Shown here in pieces: positions 1 through 9,079 of a DNA stretch of 64,000 nucleotides. The stretch spans positions 1 through 64,000 of the forward strand of contig CAWJNP010000006.1 in assembly GCA_963844255.1 (NCBI GenBank), written 5' to 3'. The DNA comes from SZAS-79 sp963844255. Lineage in GTDB: Bacteria; Pseudomonadota; Gammaproteobacteria; Burkholderiales; SG8-39. The stretch's first letter is position 1. Each line of letters starts with the position of its first letter. Under the pieces are notes generated by a model that was given only the letters and a program-made list of their open reading frames with translations, had not been told where the DNA came from and did no database searches. A program made the translations under genes and the position numbers.

Positions 1-1
1 G

Positions 2-205
2 GCGCTGGAGGAACAGCTATCGATCGACCAGCCGCGTGGCGTGACCAGCCGCTTCGAGCAGCTGGTCCGGCGCGCCGGTGACCGCCACACGGCGCTGCAC
101 GAGGCGATCGAATGCCTGGCAGAAATGGTCTGGCGCGCACAGAGGGACGCGGCCACGCCGGATGCCGAAACCTACCTGGACAATCTGGACAAGCGCGTCC
201 GATAA
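2..205 (+). CDS. DUF1841 family protein, C-terminal part
   Basis: The window opens inside a gene; 67 codons are visible before a double stop (TAATAA). The translated segment starts ALEEQLSIDQPRG and contains GDRHTALHEAIECLAE, which I recognise as the C-terminal half of the DUF1841 family, small proteins of unknown function common in beta- and gammaproteobacteria. The start lies upstream of the window. A strong hairpin follows directly, so this is the last gene of its transcript. No function can be given. The family call rests on recalled similarity. Confidence 0.7.
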   Translation, partial: ALEEQLSIDQPRGVTSRFEQLVRRAGDRHTALHEAIECLAEMVWRAQRDAATPDAETYLDNLDKRVR

Positions 206-206
206 T

Positions 207-240
207 AAAAAACCCGCCGGTTCAGCCCCGGCGGGTTTTC
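207..240. terminator. Bidirectional rho-independent terminator
   Basis: A ten-base stem (AACCCGCCGG paired with CCGGCGGGTT) is flanked by an A-run on the left and TTTTC on the right. It lies between the end of the plus-strand DUF1841 gene and the end of the minus-strand cytochrome genes and can serve both. Confidence 0.85.
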
Positions 241-260
241 CTGGGAACCGCCAAGCCGTC

Positions 261-596
261 TCAGCGGTGCGAGACCAGGTTCGAGGGCTGGCTTGCAAAC
301 CAGGCCGCCAGATCATCCATCTCCTTGGCCGAAAGCGTGGCGGCGAAACCCTTCATGATCGGATTGTTGCGCTTGCCACTCTTGTAGTCCGAAAGCGCCT
401 GCCTGAGGTAGTCCACGTGCTGGCCGGCCAGGATCGGAAAGTCCGGACCGGTGGGCTTGTTGCCGTCCGGGCCGTGACAGGCGGCGCAGACCTCGGCGGC
501 CTTGGCCTTTCCGGCCGCCGCATTACCCTTGGCATAACCGGCATGGCTGGAGAGCGAAAGCGCCGCAGCAGCCGCGATGATCAGGGCGCGCTTCAT
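261..596 (-). CDS. Small class I cytochrome c, periplasmic
   Basis: This 111-residue protein has a signal peptide (MKRALIIAAAAALSLSSHAGYA) and one haem-binding motif, CAACH, at about residues 36-40. The distal haem ligand is probably the methionine in NPIMKGFA, a spacing typical of cytochrome c553/c4-type monohaem domains. It would carry single electrons in the periplasm. The start ATG overlaps the stop of the preceding cytochrome gene (ATGA), and a GGAGG ribosome site lies seven bases upstream, so the two are translationally coupled. Its redox partner is unknown. The pair together resembles a dihaem c4 split into two genes. Confidence 0.85.
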   Translation of the reverse strand: MKRALIIAAAAALSLSSHAGYAKGNAAAGKAKAAEVCAACHGPDGNKPTGPDFPILAGQHVDYLRQALSDYKSGKRNNPIMKGFAATLSAKEMDDLAAWFASQPSNLVSHR

Positions 597-935
597 TTCG
601 CACCTCCGCCGTAATACGCCGCAAGATCTGCCATGTCCGCGTCGGAAAGCCCTTTGGCAATGCCGCTGCATGCTCGGGTGGCTGCGTTCGCCGGACCGGT
701 AACCCTGCAGCGCCTTGACGATATAGGCAGGCTGCTGGCCGTAGATTTTCGGCACGTGGTAGACGACCGGATAGGCGGTCTTGTAGCCGGGAATACCATG
801 GCACCCGATGCACATGGCGAGCTTGTTCTTGGCTGCGTCGGCATTGCCTGCCGCGCCCTCGGCGAGGGCGGCGCCGGACAGCGCCGCAAAAGAGGCACCG
901 GCCAGCAGTGCCACGATCATTCTTGAGTTGCGCAT
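593..935 (-). CDS. Small class I cytochrome c, frameshifted
   Basis: A signal peptide (MRNSRMIVALLAGASFAALS) is followed by a CIGCH haem motif and the segment GYRSGERSHPSM, where the distal methionine ligand is expected. Immediately after that methionine the frame breaks. Removing one base near 668 restores SGIAKGLSDADMADLAAYYGGGAK, a normal cytochrome c end, giving about 113 residues. Read as it stands, the frame instead runs on into the next cytochrome gene, forming a false fusion. The gene is upstream of, and overlaps by four bases, the second cytochrome gene. The extra base may be a sequencing error, since similar insertions occur elsewhere in the window. Confidence 0.75.
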
Positions 936-1049
936 GCGGATTGGATCGCTTTGGTTTTAAAGTCAAAATTCTATCCGAACGCGGCCCCTGCCTCAACCCG
1001 GACATTTTCGCCGCCGCTATAATTGAGGTTTATTCGAGGATTTCACCCC

Positions 1050-1892
1050 ATGCGCTTCTCCGGCTCAGACGAATACGTTTCCACCGAAGACCTCACGCTC
1101 GCGGTCAATGCCGCCATCACGCTGGAGCGCCCCCTGCTGATCAAGGGCGAACCCGGAACCGGCAAGACCATGCTGGCCGTGCAGGTGGCAAAGTCGCTGG
1201 GCGTTCCCCTGCTCGAATGGCACATCAAGTCGACCACCAAGGCGCAGCAGGGCCTGTACGAATACGACGCAGTCAGCCGCCTGCGCGACTCGCAACTCGG
1301 CGACCCCCGGGTGCAGGACATCGACAACTACATCATCAAGGGCATGCTCTGGCAGGCGTTTTCCCGCGACACGCCCTGCGTGCTGCTGATCGACGAGGTC
1401 GACAAGGCGGACATCGAGTTTCCCAACGACCTGCTGCGCGAGCTCGATCGCATGGAGTTCTACGTCTACGAGACGCGCGAACTGGTCAAGGCCAAGCAGC
1501 GGCCGATCGTTTTCATCACCTCCAACAACGAAAAGGAGCTGCCCGACGCCTTCCTGCGCCGCTGCTTCTTCCACTACATCCGCTTCCCGGAGAAGGAAAC
1601 GATGGAGAAGATCGTCGATGTGCACTTCCCCAAACTGAAGAAGAACCTGCTGCGCGAGGCGCTCGAGGTATTTTTCGAGATCCGCGAAGTCCCGGGAATC
1701 AAGAAGAAACCTTCGACGTCCGAACTGCTCGACTGGTTGAAGCTTCTGCTGTCCGAGGACATTCCTCCGGAAGCGCTGCGCTCCAAGGACCGCAAGACGA
1801 TCATCCCGCCCCTGCATGGCGCGCTGTTGAAGAACGAGCAGGACGTACACCTGTTCGAGCGCCTGGTATTCATGACGCGCGCAAAAAATTGA
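1050..1892 (+). CDS. MoxR-family AAA+ ATPase
   Basis: This protein of 280 residues has Walker A GEPGTGKT at 33-40, Walker B LLIDEVDK at 112-119 and a sensor region beginning FITSNNEKELPDAFLRR, the layout of MoxR/CoxD-type AAA+ ATPases. Members act as chaperones that remodel or load cofactors into partner complexes, usually with a von Willebrand A partner. That partner is encoded 67 bases downstream. I chose ATG 1050 because the family starts near MRFSGSDEYV and a GAGGA ribosome site lies upstream; a TTG nine codons earlier is less likely. The client is unknown. The upstream cytochrome genes run the other way. Confidence 0.9.
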   Translation: MRFSGSDEYVSTEDLTLAVNAAITLERPLLIKGEPGTGKTMLAVQVAKSLGVPLLEWHIKSTTKAQQGLYEYDAVSRLRDSQLGDPRVQDIDNYIIKGMLWQAFSRDTPCVLLIDEVDKADIEFPNDLLRELDRMEFYVYETRELVKAKQRPIVFITSNNEKELPDAFLRRCFFHYIRFPEKETMEKIVDVHFPKLKKNLLREALEVFFEIREVPGIKKKPSTSELLDWLKLLLSEDIPPEALRSKDRKTIIPPLHGALLKNEQDVHLFERLVFMTRAKN

Positions 1893-1959
1893 ATGCAGGG
1901 AAACCTGGCGGTTTCCCCGTTCCCCTTCCCTAACAGCTCTCCCTGATGGTGGGTTTCAA

Positions 1960-3132
1960 GTGCTGATCGATTTCTTCTTCAAGCTCAAGAGTCACAAGCT
2001 GCCGGTCTCCATCAAGGAGTTCCTGACGCTGCTCGAAGCGTTGCAGAAAGGCGTGATCGGGTCGTCGATCGACGATTTCTACTACCTGTCACGCACGACG
2101 ATGGTCAAGGACGAGGCGAATTTCGACAAATTCGACCGCGCGTTCGCCGAGTTCTGGGAGGGTGTTGAGGCGATCCCCGGCATCGAGGCGCAGATCCCGC
2201 TCGAGTGGCTGCTCAAGCAGGCCGAGCTGACCCTGTCGGATGAAGAAAAGAAGATGATCGAATCCCTGGGCGGCTGGGACAAGCTCATGGAAACGCTGAA
2301 AAAGCGCCTCGAAGAGCAGAAGGAACGCCATCAGGGCGGCAACAAGTGGATCGGGACCGGCGGTACCTCACCGTTCGGTGCCTACGGCTACAACCCTGAG
2401 GGCATACGCATCGGTCAGAAGAGTTCGCGCAACCGCAGTGCAGTCAAGGTCTGGGACCAGCGCGAATACCAGAACCTGGACGACTCGGTGGAACTCGGCA
2501 CGCGCAACATCAAGGTCGCGCTTCGCCGCCTGCGCCGTTTTGCACGCCAGGGCGCGCCGGATGAATTCGACCTCGAAAACACGATCAGCTCGACCGCGAA
2601 GAAAGCCTACCTCGACATCCACATGCGGCCCGAACGCAGGAACACCGTCAAGGTGCTGCTCATGCTCGACATCGGCGGTTCGATGGACGATCACGTCAAG
2701 CTGTGCCAGGAGATGTTCTCAGCGGCAAAGACGGAATTCAAGCATCTGGAGTATTTCTACTTCCACAACTGCCTGTACGACTTTGTCTGGAAGGACAATC
2801 GCCGTCGCCATGCCGAGCGCACCCGCACCTGGGACCTGCTGCACAAGTACGGTCATGACTACAAGGTGATCTTCGTCGGCGACGCGACCATGAGTCCCTA
2901 CGAGATCCTCCAGCCTGGCGGGTCGATCGAGTACTTCAACGAGGAAGCCGGTGCGGTCTGGGTAAAGCGGTTCACCGACGTCTACCAGAAGTGCGTCTGG
3001 CTAAATCCCGAGCCCGAGGAGATCTGGGGTTACCGGCAGTCGGTGCAGGTGATGAAAGAACTGATGGGCGGCCGCATGTATCCGACCACCATCGGCGGCC
3101 TCGAAAAGGCCATGAAGACCCTCACGAAATAG
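1960..3132 (+). CDS. VWA-domain protein, CoxE-like
   Basis: This protein has 390 residues and starts with GTG. The C-terminal half is a von Willebrand factor A domain with the metal-site motif DIGGSMDD at 237-244 (a D-x-G-G-S variant of the usual DxSxS). The N-terminal half is helical, with a charged stretch ETLKKRLEEQKERHQ at about 111-125. It follows the MoxR ATPase, and the pair matches the widespread MoxR-VWA (CoxD/CoxE or RavA/ViaA-like) chaperone modules. The VWA protein is thought to bind the client and the ATPase to drive remodelling. No client is obvious nearby. Confidence 0.88.
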   Translation: MLIDFFFKLKSHKLPVSIKEFLTLLEALQKGVIGSSIDDFYYLSRTTMVKDEANFDKFDRAFAEFWEGVEAIPGIEAQIPLEWLLKQAELTLSDEEKKMIESLGGWDKLMETLKKRLEEQKERHQGGNKWIGTGGTSPFGAYGYNPEGIRIGQKSSRNRSAVKVWDQREYQNLDDSVELGTRNIKVALRRLRRFARQGAPDEFDLENTISSTAKKAYLDIHMRPERRNTVKVLLMLDIGGSMDDHVKLCQEMFSAAKTEFKHLEYFYFHNCLYDFVWKDNRRRHAERTRTWDLLHKYGHDYKVIFVGDATMSPYEILQPGGSIEYFNEEAGAVWVKRFTDVYQKCVWLNPEPEEIWGYRQSVQVMKELMGGRMYPTTIGGLEKAMKTLTK

Positions 3133-3177
3133 TTCGATCTCGGTCGGCGGAACTGTTCCGGTTCCCTGCAGACCGCT

Positions 3178-4002
3178 TCAGTTGCCCTTAGGGGCCTGCT
3201 TTTCCGGAACCAGCAGGCGGTAGTCGAAGTCGCTGACCCCCGGGACCGCGGAGACGACTTCCGCCACCGCGAGGAGCGCATCCGTGCCGACTTCACCCGC
3301 AAGCGTCACCCGCCCGGAGTCTGCCGTGACCGAAATCCTGGTATCGCGCGTGAGAGGAGAAATCCGCAACGCCGCACGTACCCGGGCCGCCAACGCAAGA
3401 TCCCCCAGTTGCCGGCGGGTCTGGTCGGTTTCGGCAAATACCGGCGACTTCACCAGCCGGACCACCTCATCGATGCATTCGTCCACGTTGACCCGCTCGG
3501 TGTTGAAAACCACGTCGTAGTTCTCAGGATCGGTCCATTGCAGACCGAAGTTGCGACGCATGATGGCCGTGTGCGCCTCGTCGTTGCAGTGAATCTCGAG
3601 CCTGACCGCCTCTTCGTCCGTCGTATCGAGCCGCTCCATCATCCGGCGCTTGCGCAATTTCATCGGTGCGCACACGCGCACGCAGATCGCGTGCGGAACA
3701 TCGCGCAGCAGGTGGGTGGCTCCCCAGCCCCGGACGACCGCTCCATCGCCCTGCAGTGCAAGGTCGAAGATCTCGTCTGCGGAAAAAATCGCGAGGCTGG
3801 TCTTGTCGGCTGTCAGACGTTCCAGCAGGCCCGCCTTTCCGTCGATCAGCCGGATGACATGGCTCTTGCGGACCCGCATCCGGTCGGCGAGGTTGTCCAC
3901 AACCTCGTGGTAATAGATCGGCAGCCCGAGAGACTGACCCAGACCGGACGCAACGTCCTTGCCCAGCGATCCCATTTCGCGCGTTATGGCAACCAATGGC
4001 AT
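3178..4002 (-). CDS. Cytidylate-kinase-like protein fused to a BON domain
   Basis: This protein has 274 residues. Residues 1-200 resemble the cytidylate-kinase-like family (nucleoside monophosphate kinase fold): MPLVAITREMGSLGKDVA supplies a P-loop-like GSLGKD, and RVCAPMKLRKRRMMERL looks like the lid region. From about residue 205 a BON domain follows (ARVRAALRISPL to VPGVSDFDYRLLV), a fold that usually binds membranes or hydrophobic ligands. Whether it phosphorylates a nucleotide is unknown. It converges with the VWA gene across a 45-base gap containing the palindrome CGGAACTGTTCCG at 3148-3160. The fusion is the unusual point. Confidence 0.75.
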   Translation of the reverse strand: MPLVAITREMGSLGKDVASGLGQSLGLPIYYHEVVDNLADRMRVRKSHVIRLIDGKAGLLERLTADKTSLAIFSADEIFDLALQGDGAVVRGWGATHLLRDVPHAICVRVCAPMKLRKRRMMERLDTTDEEAVRLEIHCNDEAHTAIMRRNFGLQWTDPENYDVVFNTERVNVDECIDEVVRLVKSPVFAETDQTRRQLGDLALAARVRAALRISPLTRDTRISVTADSGRVTLAGEVGTDALLAVAEVVSAVPGVSDFDYRLLVPEKQAPKGN

Positions 4003-4111
4003 GCGCTACCCCTTATTCATCCGACCACTCAGTGCAGGGTACTCCATGCAGCCGGCACCGCATATAGCCCGAATGAGAGGCGCGACCGAAGCCTCCGCGC
4101 CGGACGGGAAC

Positions 4112-5041
4112 CTATCTGTACATGATCTTTTTCGCGGCGGAGGCGATCAGCATGCCGAAGGTCGCTATGCCGGCCGCCCCTTCGAGAACCGCGAGAAACC
4201 GCGGGATGGCGCCCACCGGTGCGAGGTCGCCATAGCCTACCGTCAGGAAGGTGATGCCGCTGAAGTAGACGTGATCCCACCAGCCCGCACCCTTCACGCC
4301 GCCCAGCCAATCCTGCAGGGTGCCGAAAATCAGGATATTGGCCACCATCGTGAGCGCCAGGCGGTCGGGCTTTTCGCCGTAGCCCCACAACCAGTTGAGC
4401 AGCAGCGACCCAACCCATTTCGCGACGGCCTTGATGCGCGACCCGATGGTCGCGTGTTCGCCCGAGAAGGCGCGGTGGAAAAGCGCATGGCGATCGTAGG
4501 TCTTCTCGAGGTAGGTCAGTTCCCCGGCGTCGGCAAAATGGCCCATCGACATGGCGTTCAGCTTGAGGTTGCGACACACGCGCACCAATGCCTGCGGCGT
4601 GGTGTCTTCCCGGAACTGGATATTGCGCAGCTCGATCTCGCAACTGCGAAAGGTCGAGAAATCCAGCCAGCTCCGCTCGATCCGTGCATCGGAGAAGTCG
4701 CACGACTCGAATTTTGCGTTGACGATATCGCACTTCTGAAACAGTGCGCGCCGGAAATAGCATTCACCAAACGAAGTCTGGCTCAGGTTGCACTTGATGA
4801 GCCTGGTATTCTTGAACCCGACGTCGCGAATCGAAGACCAGCGCAGGTTTACATTTTTGATCGTCAGGCCATCGAGCTGTGTCTGCTCGATCCGGATACC
4901 GCGCAGATCGAAGTAGACCCTTCCGTCCTGTTCCATCGTGTCGAGGGTATTGTCGACGCGCTCGCCGCGCAGGAACTGGATAGCCGCTGCGGTCGATTCC
5001 GGTGTCCAGCGTGCGCGGAGATCGGCTACGCTGTCATGCAT
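4112..5041 (-). CDS. Pentapeptide-repeat protein fused to a two-helix K+ channel
   Basis: This protein has 309 residues. Positions of about 40-150 are rich in pentapeptide-like repeats of A(D/N)Lxx type (for example FKNTRLIKCNLSQTSF), expected to form a right-handed quadrilateral helix. The C-terminal third has two membrane helices around the potassium selectivity filter TVGYGD at 267-272, as in Ion_trans_2 channels. The protein is therefore probably an inner-membrane K+ channel with a cytoplasmic pentapeptide domain. What gates it is unknown. It lies between the kinase-BON gene and a diguanylate cyclase, all on the minus strand. Confidence 0.83.
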   Translation of the reverse strand: MHDSVADLRARWTPESTAAAIQFLRGERVDNTLDTMEQDGRVYFDLRGIRIEQTQLDGLTIKNVNLRWSSIRDVGFKNTRLIKCNLSQTSFGECYFRRALFQKCDIVNAKFESCDFSDARIERSWLDFSTFRSCEIELRNIQFREDTTPQALVRVCRNLKLNAMSMGHFADAGELTYLEKTYDRHALFHRAFSGEHATIGSRIKAVAKWVGSLLLNWLWGYGEKPDRLALTMVANILIFGTLQDWLGGVKGAGWWDHVYFSGITFLTVGYGDLAPVGAIPRFLAVLEGAAGIATFGMLIASAAKKIMYR

Positions 5042-5068
5042 GTCGGTCCTCCGGCGGTCGGAAGCTCA

Positions 5069-5896
5069 TCAGGCCGAATTGAGAACGACGCGGTTACGGC
5101 CCTCGGACTTTGCCCTGCGCAGTCCCTGCTCGGCCAGCGCAAACAGGTCGCCGCCACCCTTGGCACCGGCTTCGAGGCCCGCAACGCCGATGCTGACCGT
5201 GATCGCGCGCCGTGCGCCCTGCGCTTCCCGCAGAGCCTTGCGCGCACCGACTTCGACATCACGCCGCAGCCGCTCAGCCACTGCAACCGCTGCGTCCGGC
5301 GGCGTGTGCGTGGCCACCACGGCAATCTCCTCACCGCCGTAGCGCACGAGCACATCCGATTCGCGCACTCCGCCGCTGAGAATTCTCCCGATTTCCGTCA
5401 GAACCTGGTCTCCCACCTCGTGTCCGTAGGTCGCGTTGATGCTCGCGAACTCATCGATGTCCAGCAACATGACCGAAACCGCCAGTCCGTGCCTTTCGGC
5501 GCGCGTGATCTCCTCGCGCATCCGGCGGTCCAGATAATGACGGCTGTCGAGACCCGAAAGCGCATCGGTGACCTTCTCGCGGTCGAGAGTCGACATGCGG
5601 CGAACGCTGATGATCGTTCCAAGGGACAGGCGCGCCACGCGAAAGACGAAAAGGGCGGCGGCCAGCAGCAGCAGGGGTACGAGCAGATCCGCGAGACTCT
5701 GGTGCCGGTTCCAGAACAAGGGCAGATACGCTGCGTCGCCAAGTGCCAGAAAAACAATCACGCCGCCCAGGCGGCGCCACTGCACCCGCATGGGACCGTC
5801 AGGCAGCTCGGCAATCAGTCGGCGGGTTGCAGGCAGCGAGGTGATAAGCCCCGCCAGCCCGGCAAGAACCAGCGCGACAGCCAGGATGTTCAGCAT
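5069..5896 (-). CDS. Membrane diguanylate cyclase (GGDEF)
   Basis: This protein has 275 residues. Three or so hydrophobic helices in residues 1-95 are followed by a GGDEF domain. The active-site motif is GGEE at 187-190, a permitted GGDEF variant, and RESD at 178-181 fits the RxxD inhibitory site for c-di-GMP feedback. The signature LLDIDEFASINATYGHEVGDQVL is intact in character. The protein should make c-di-GMP from two GTP at the inner membrane. No sensor domain apart from the membrane part is visible. It is one of two neighbouring GGDEF-type genes, the other being a degenerate hybrid immediately upstream. Confidence 0.88.
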   Translation of the reverse strand: MLNILAVALVLAGLAGLITSLPATRRLIAELPDGPMRVQWRRLGGVIVFLALGDAAYLPLFWNRHQSLADLLVPLLLLAAALFVFRVARLSLGTIISVRRMSTLDREKVTDALSGLDSRHYLDRRMREEITRAERHGLAVSVMLLDIDEFASINATYGHEVGDQVLTEIGRILSGGVRESDVLVRYGGEEIAVVATHTPPDAAVAVAERLRRDVEVGARKALREAQGARRAITVSIGVAGLEAGAKGGGDLFALAEQGLRRAKSEGRNRVVLNSA

Positions 5897-5968
5897 AAGT
5901 TTCCGTGTTCAGCATCGCGGACGCGCAAATTGTACCTCTCACACGGCCCAGGCGGGATCACGGTCACA

Positions 5969-8900
5969 TTATCCGAATGCGGTGCGCCTCGCAGAGGACT
6001 GCAGCAATGCTTCAAATGCGCCGGCATCGAGCGGGGGGCTGAACAGGACACCCTGCCACTCGTCGCACCCCACGGCATGCAGGCACGCCAGCTGCGCCTC
6101 GTTTTCCACACCGCTTGCGACACATTCCAGTCCAAGACCCCTGGCCATTGCAGCAACGGTCTTCACGATGATGGCCGCATCCTCGCGAATTGCGATCTCC
6201 GAAACCAGACTGCGATCGATCTTCACCCTGCTCACCGGAAGCTGGCGCAAGGCAACGAGGTCGGCCTGTCCGGTGCCGAAATCCTCGATGGCGAGTGCAA
6301 CGCCCAGATCCACAACCGCCCGCAGCGCGGCGTGGTAGGCGCGCGCGTCGCGCTCGACGCCCCGTCCGCCAACCTCGAGGACAAACTTTGATCCATCGAG
6401 GCCGTGCCGCGCGAGCGCCTCTGCGAGAATCCCGGATAGCCGCCTCACGCCGGACAAGTCCTTTGCCGAAGCATTAATCGCAAACCAGAGTCCGGCCGCA
6501 GGTCCGGCCTGCCATCGGGCGACCCGTTCGCAGACCTGATCGATCACCCATTCGGACAGGCGCTCCATGAGTCCGGCCTGCCGCGCGACAGAAAGGAATG
6601 CTTCCGATCCGATCAATCCCCTGCCGGGATGCTGCCAGCACAACAACACTTCTGCTCCTGAAATGCGTGGCGCCTCGCCCGGCTTCCCGCCGCGCACGAC
6701 AGGCTGGAACTGCAGGACGAATTCGCCGCGCACAAAAGCGCGATGAAGGTCGTACTCCATCTCAAGCCGTTCGACCGCGCGCGCATTGAGCTCGGGAGAG
6801 TAGAAACGGTACGTATTGCCGCCAGCTTCGCTCGCCGCCAACCCGGCAGACTCGGCGCTCCGGAGCAGATCATCGAACGTGTCCCCATCCCCGGGATAAA
6901 CCCCGATGCCTATGCTGGCAGGCGCGCTGAGCGCGCGGCCCTCGATGAAGATCGGCGTTGCCAGTGCGTTCAGGATTTTTTGCGCCACCAGCGCAACGTC
7001 CTCGACCTCGCGGGTTCCATCCCACAGCAGTACATATTTCTCCCCACCAAGCCGCGCCAGCGTGTCGTCCTTGCGCAGCAGGTTCGACAGCCTCTCGGCA
7101 ACTGCGCGCAGCAGTGCATCGCCGACCCGGCGGCCGATCAGATCGGTGACCATGTAAAAGCGGTCGAGCTGCACGGACAGTACTGCGACACGTCCGCTCT
7201 TGCGACCCGCATTCAGAATCGCCTGCTCGGCCCGGTCTGCGAGCAGCAGGCGGTTCGGCAATCCCGTATGCGGATCCCGCGTCGCAAGGTACTGGATCCG
7301 CTCCTCTGCGAGCTTGCGCGCTGTGATGTCCGCGCCCGTGCCCCGGTATCCCCTGAGGTTCCCCGCGGCGTCCAGGACCGGTACGCCGGAAATGCTCTGC
7401 CAGATCGCGCGTCCCGATCTGGTAACGGACCGATGGATCAGATCCCTGAAAGGTTCCGCGCGGCGCGCCAGGCTGGCAAGCCGTGCCTCGACCGCGCGTG
7501 CCTCGCCCAGCGGCATGAACTCCTGAGGCCGCCGGCCCAGCAGGTCGAGGTGCGGGTAACCGAGGACCGATTCGATCCGCGCAGAAAGCCAGGTGTAGCG
7601 AAACTCCACGTCCGTTTCCCAGACGTACTCGCCCGCAGCCTCGACGACATCGCGAAACCGCTGTTCCCGTTCGGCAAGCGCCTCACGCGAACGAACGCGC
7701 TCCGTGATGTCGCGCAACACGGTCTGTACCACCAGCCGGCCTCGCTCCAGATAGGACACGCCGGCGATCTCGCAGGTGACCTCGCTCCCGTCGTACCGGA
7801 GGATGCGGCACTCGCGAAAGCTGCTCACCCCCGGACCTGCCTGCAGGTAACGTGCGCGCACGAGCAGGGCTTCGGCATCGTCCGCATGGATCATTTCGAG
7901 GACACTGCGTCCGAACAGCACGGCCGGACTGCCGGCGCCTAGTATTCCGGCCGCGGCCCGGTTCGCATATTCGATTCTGCCTTCCGACTGCAGCAGGACA
8001 CCGTCGGGCGAAACATCGACCAGCGACCGATAACGTGCCTCCGCGTCGCGCAGCGCATGTTCTGCACGCTTGCGTGCGTCGATGCTGACTACCGTGCCGG
8101 TCATGCGCCGCGCGCGACCGCCGGCGTCGCGCTCGACCACCCGGCCTGAAGTTACAATCCACTCCCAGTTTCCGGTCGCTGTCCGGACGCGTATCTCGGC
8201 CGAAAAATATTCGATCTCGCCCTTGGCGGCCCGGCGCGATGCGTGGACGGCGCTCTCCAGATCATCGGGATGCACGCGTTCCTTCAAATCCCGGATCTGG
8301 CATCGCTGCTCTTCCGCCGGTTCGCCCAGCATTTGCTTCCAGCCCTCGCTCAGGTAGATTCGTCCGCTCGCAACGTCACTGTCCCAAATCGCGAGATCAC
8401 CCGATTCCAGTGCGAGTTCCAGCCGGGCCTTGGCGCCCGACAGTGCCTGCTCGGTGCGCTTGGTCTCAGTGACATCCCGCCCCACCCCGCGATAGCCGAC
8501 AAAGCGGCCGGAAGCGTCGTGCCGCGGTTCGCCGGATATCAGGTGGTACTCCGAGCACACCCCGGTCTCTCCGGGGCGACACAGTTCAAGGTCATGAAAG
8601 GGCCTTCGCGCCGCAAGGTCTGACAGATGTACATCGAGGGTCGTGCCGTAAACGACGATGCCCGGAATCTCCCAGAACCGTCTTCCGTAGGCGAACTCGG
8701 CACCAAACAGTTTCAGCATCGGCTGGCCTCCGGAAATCCAGCCCAGACGATTTTCGGCGTCCGTCTCCCAGAACCAGTCGGCCGACAGCGATGTCAGACT
8801 GCGAAACCGTTCTTCGCTCTCCTGCAATGCGATCCCCGCATGCTCACGATCCTCGACCGCCCCGTGGAAAAGAAAGAAGACGAACACGCCCACCACCGCC

Positions 8901-9079
8901 GCGATCGCAAGTGCGTTGAGCAACGGCGAAACCGGACCGATACCTTCCTGTGCCAGGATGTGCTCGATCGCGAGCTCGCTCGCCAGAACCAGAGCAACCA
9001 CGATGATCAGGTAGATCGCGATCGAGCGCCGCAGACCGAACTGCCCCACCCTGCGCACGAGGGTCCGCAGACTGGTCAT
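5969..9079 (-). CDS. Membrane PAS-GGDEF-EAL signalling protein with degenerate catalytic motifs
   Basis: This protein has about 1036 residues. Two membrane helices (about 19-37 and 55-73) precede four PAS/PAC sensor modules (about 85-590), a GGDEF domain and a C-terminal EAL domain. The GGDEF signature reads GGEKY, and the EAL domain departs from consensus at several catalytic places: EVLLCW for EALLRW, LEVGGRG for (L/F)EITE, IEDFGTG for DDFGTG, and ASGVEN for AEGVE. Cyclase activity is unlikely and phosphodiesterase activity doubtful, so a c-di-GMP effector or docking role is plausible. I chose ATG 9079 because it overlaps the stop of the GspE-family gene (ATGA); longer readings only run antisense-like into that gene. 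Confidence 0.85.
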   Translation of the reverse strand: MTSLRTLVRRVGQFGLRRSIAIYLIIVVALVLASELAIEHILAQEGIGPVSPLLNALAIAAVVGVFVFFLFHGAVEDREHAGIALQESEERFRSLTSLSADWFWETDAENRLGWISGGQPMLKLFGAEFAYGRRFWEIPGIVVYGTTLDVHLSDLAARRPFHDLELCRPGETGVCSEYHLISGEPRHDASGRFVGYRGVGRDVTETKRTEQALSGAKARLELALESGDLAIWDSDVASGRIYLSEGWKQMLGEPAEEQRCQIRDLKERVHPDDLESAVHASRRAAKGEIEYFSAEIRVRTATGNWEWIVTSGRVVERDAGGRARRMTGTVVSIDARKRAEHALRDAEARYRSLVDVSPDGVLLQSEGRIEYANRAAAGILGAGSPAVLFGRSVLEMIHADDAEALLVRARYLQAGPGVSSFRECRILRYDGSEVTCEIAGVSYLERGRLVVQTVLRDITERVRSREALAEREQRFRDVVEAAGEYVWETDVEFRYTWLSARIESVLGYPHLDLLGRRPQEFMPLGEARAVEARLASLARRAEPFRDLIHRSVTRSGRAIWQSISGVPVLDAAGNLRGYRGTGADITARKLAEERIQYLATRDPHTGLPNRLLLADRAEQAILNAGRKSGRVAVLSVQLDRFYMVTDLIGRRVGDALLRAVAERLSNLLRKDDTLARLGGEKYVLLWDGTREVEDVALVAQKILNALATPIFIEGRALSAPASIGIGVYPGDGDTFDDLLRSAESAGLAASEAGGNTYRFYSPELNARAVERLEMEYDLHRAFVRGEFVLQFQPVVRGGKPGEAPRISGAEVLLCWQHPGRGLIGSEAFLSVARQAGLMERLSEWVIDQVCERVARWQAGPAAGLWFAINASAKDLSGVRRLSGILAEALARHGLDGSKFVLEVGGRGVERDARAYHAALRAVVDLGVALAIEDFGTGQADLVALRQLPVSRVKIDRSLVSEIAIREDAAIIVKTVAAMARGLGLECVASGVENEAQLACLHAVGCDEWQGVLFSPPLDAGAFEALLQSSARRTAFG

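Noticed and set aside
261..935. A single 224-residue double cytochrome c
   Set aside because: The continuous frame joins a frameshifted first cytochrome to the second gene, including its start and signal peptide. Two overlapping genes with one extra base explain it better.
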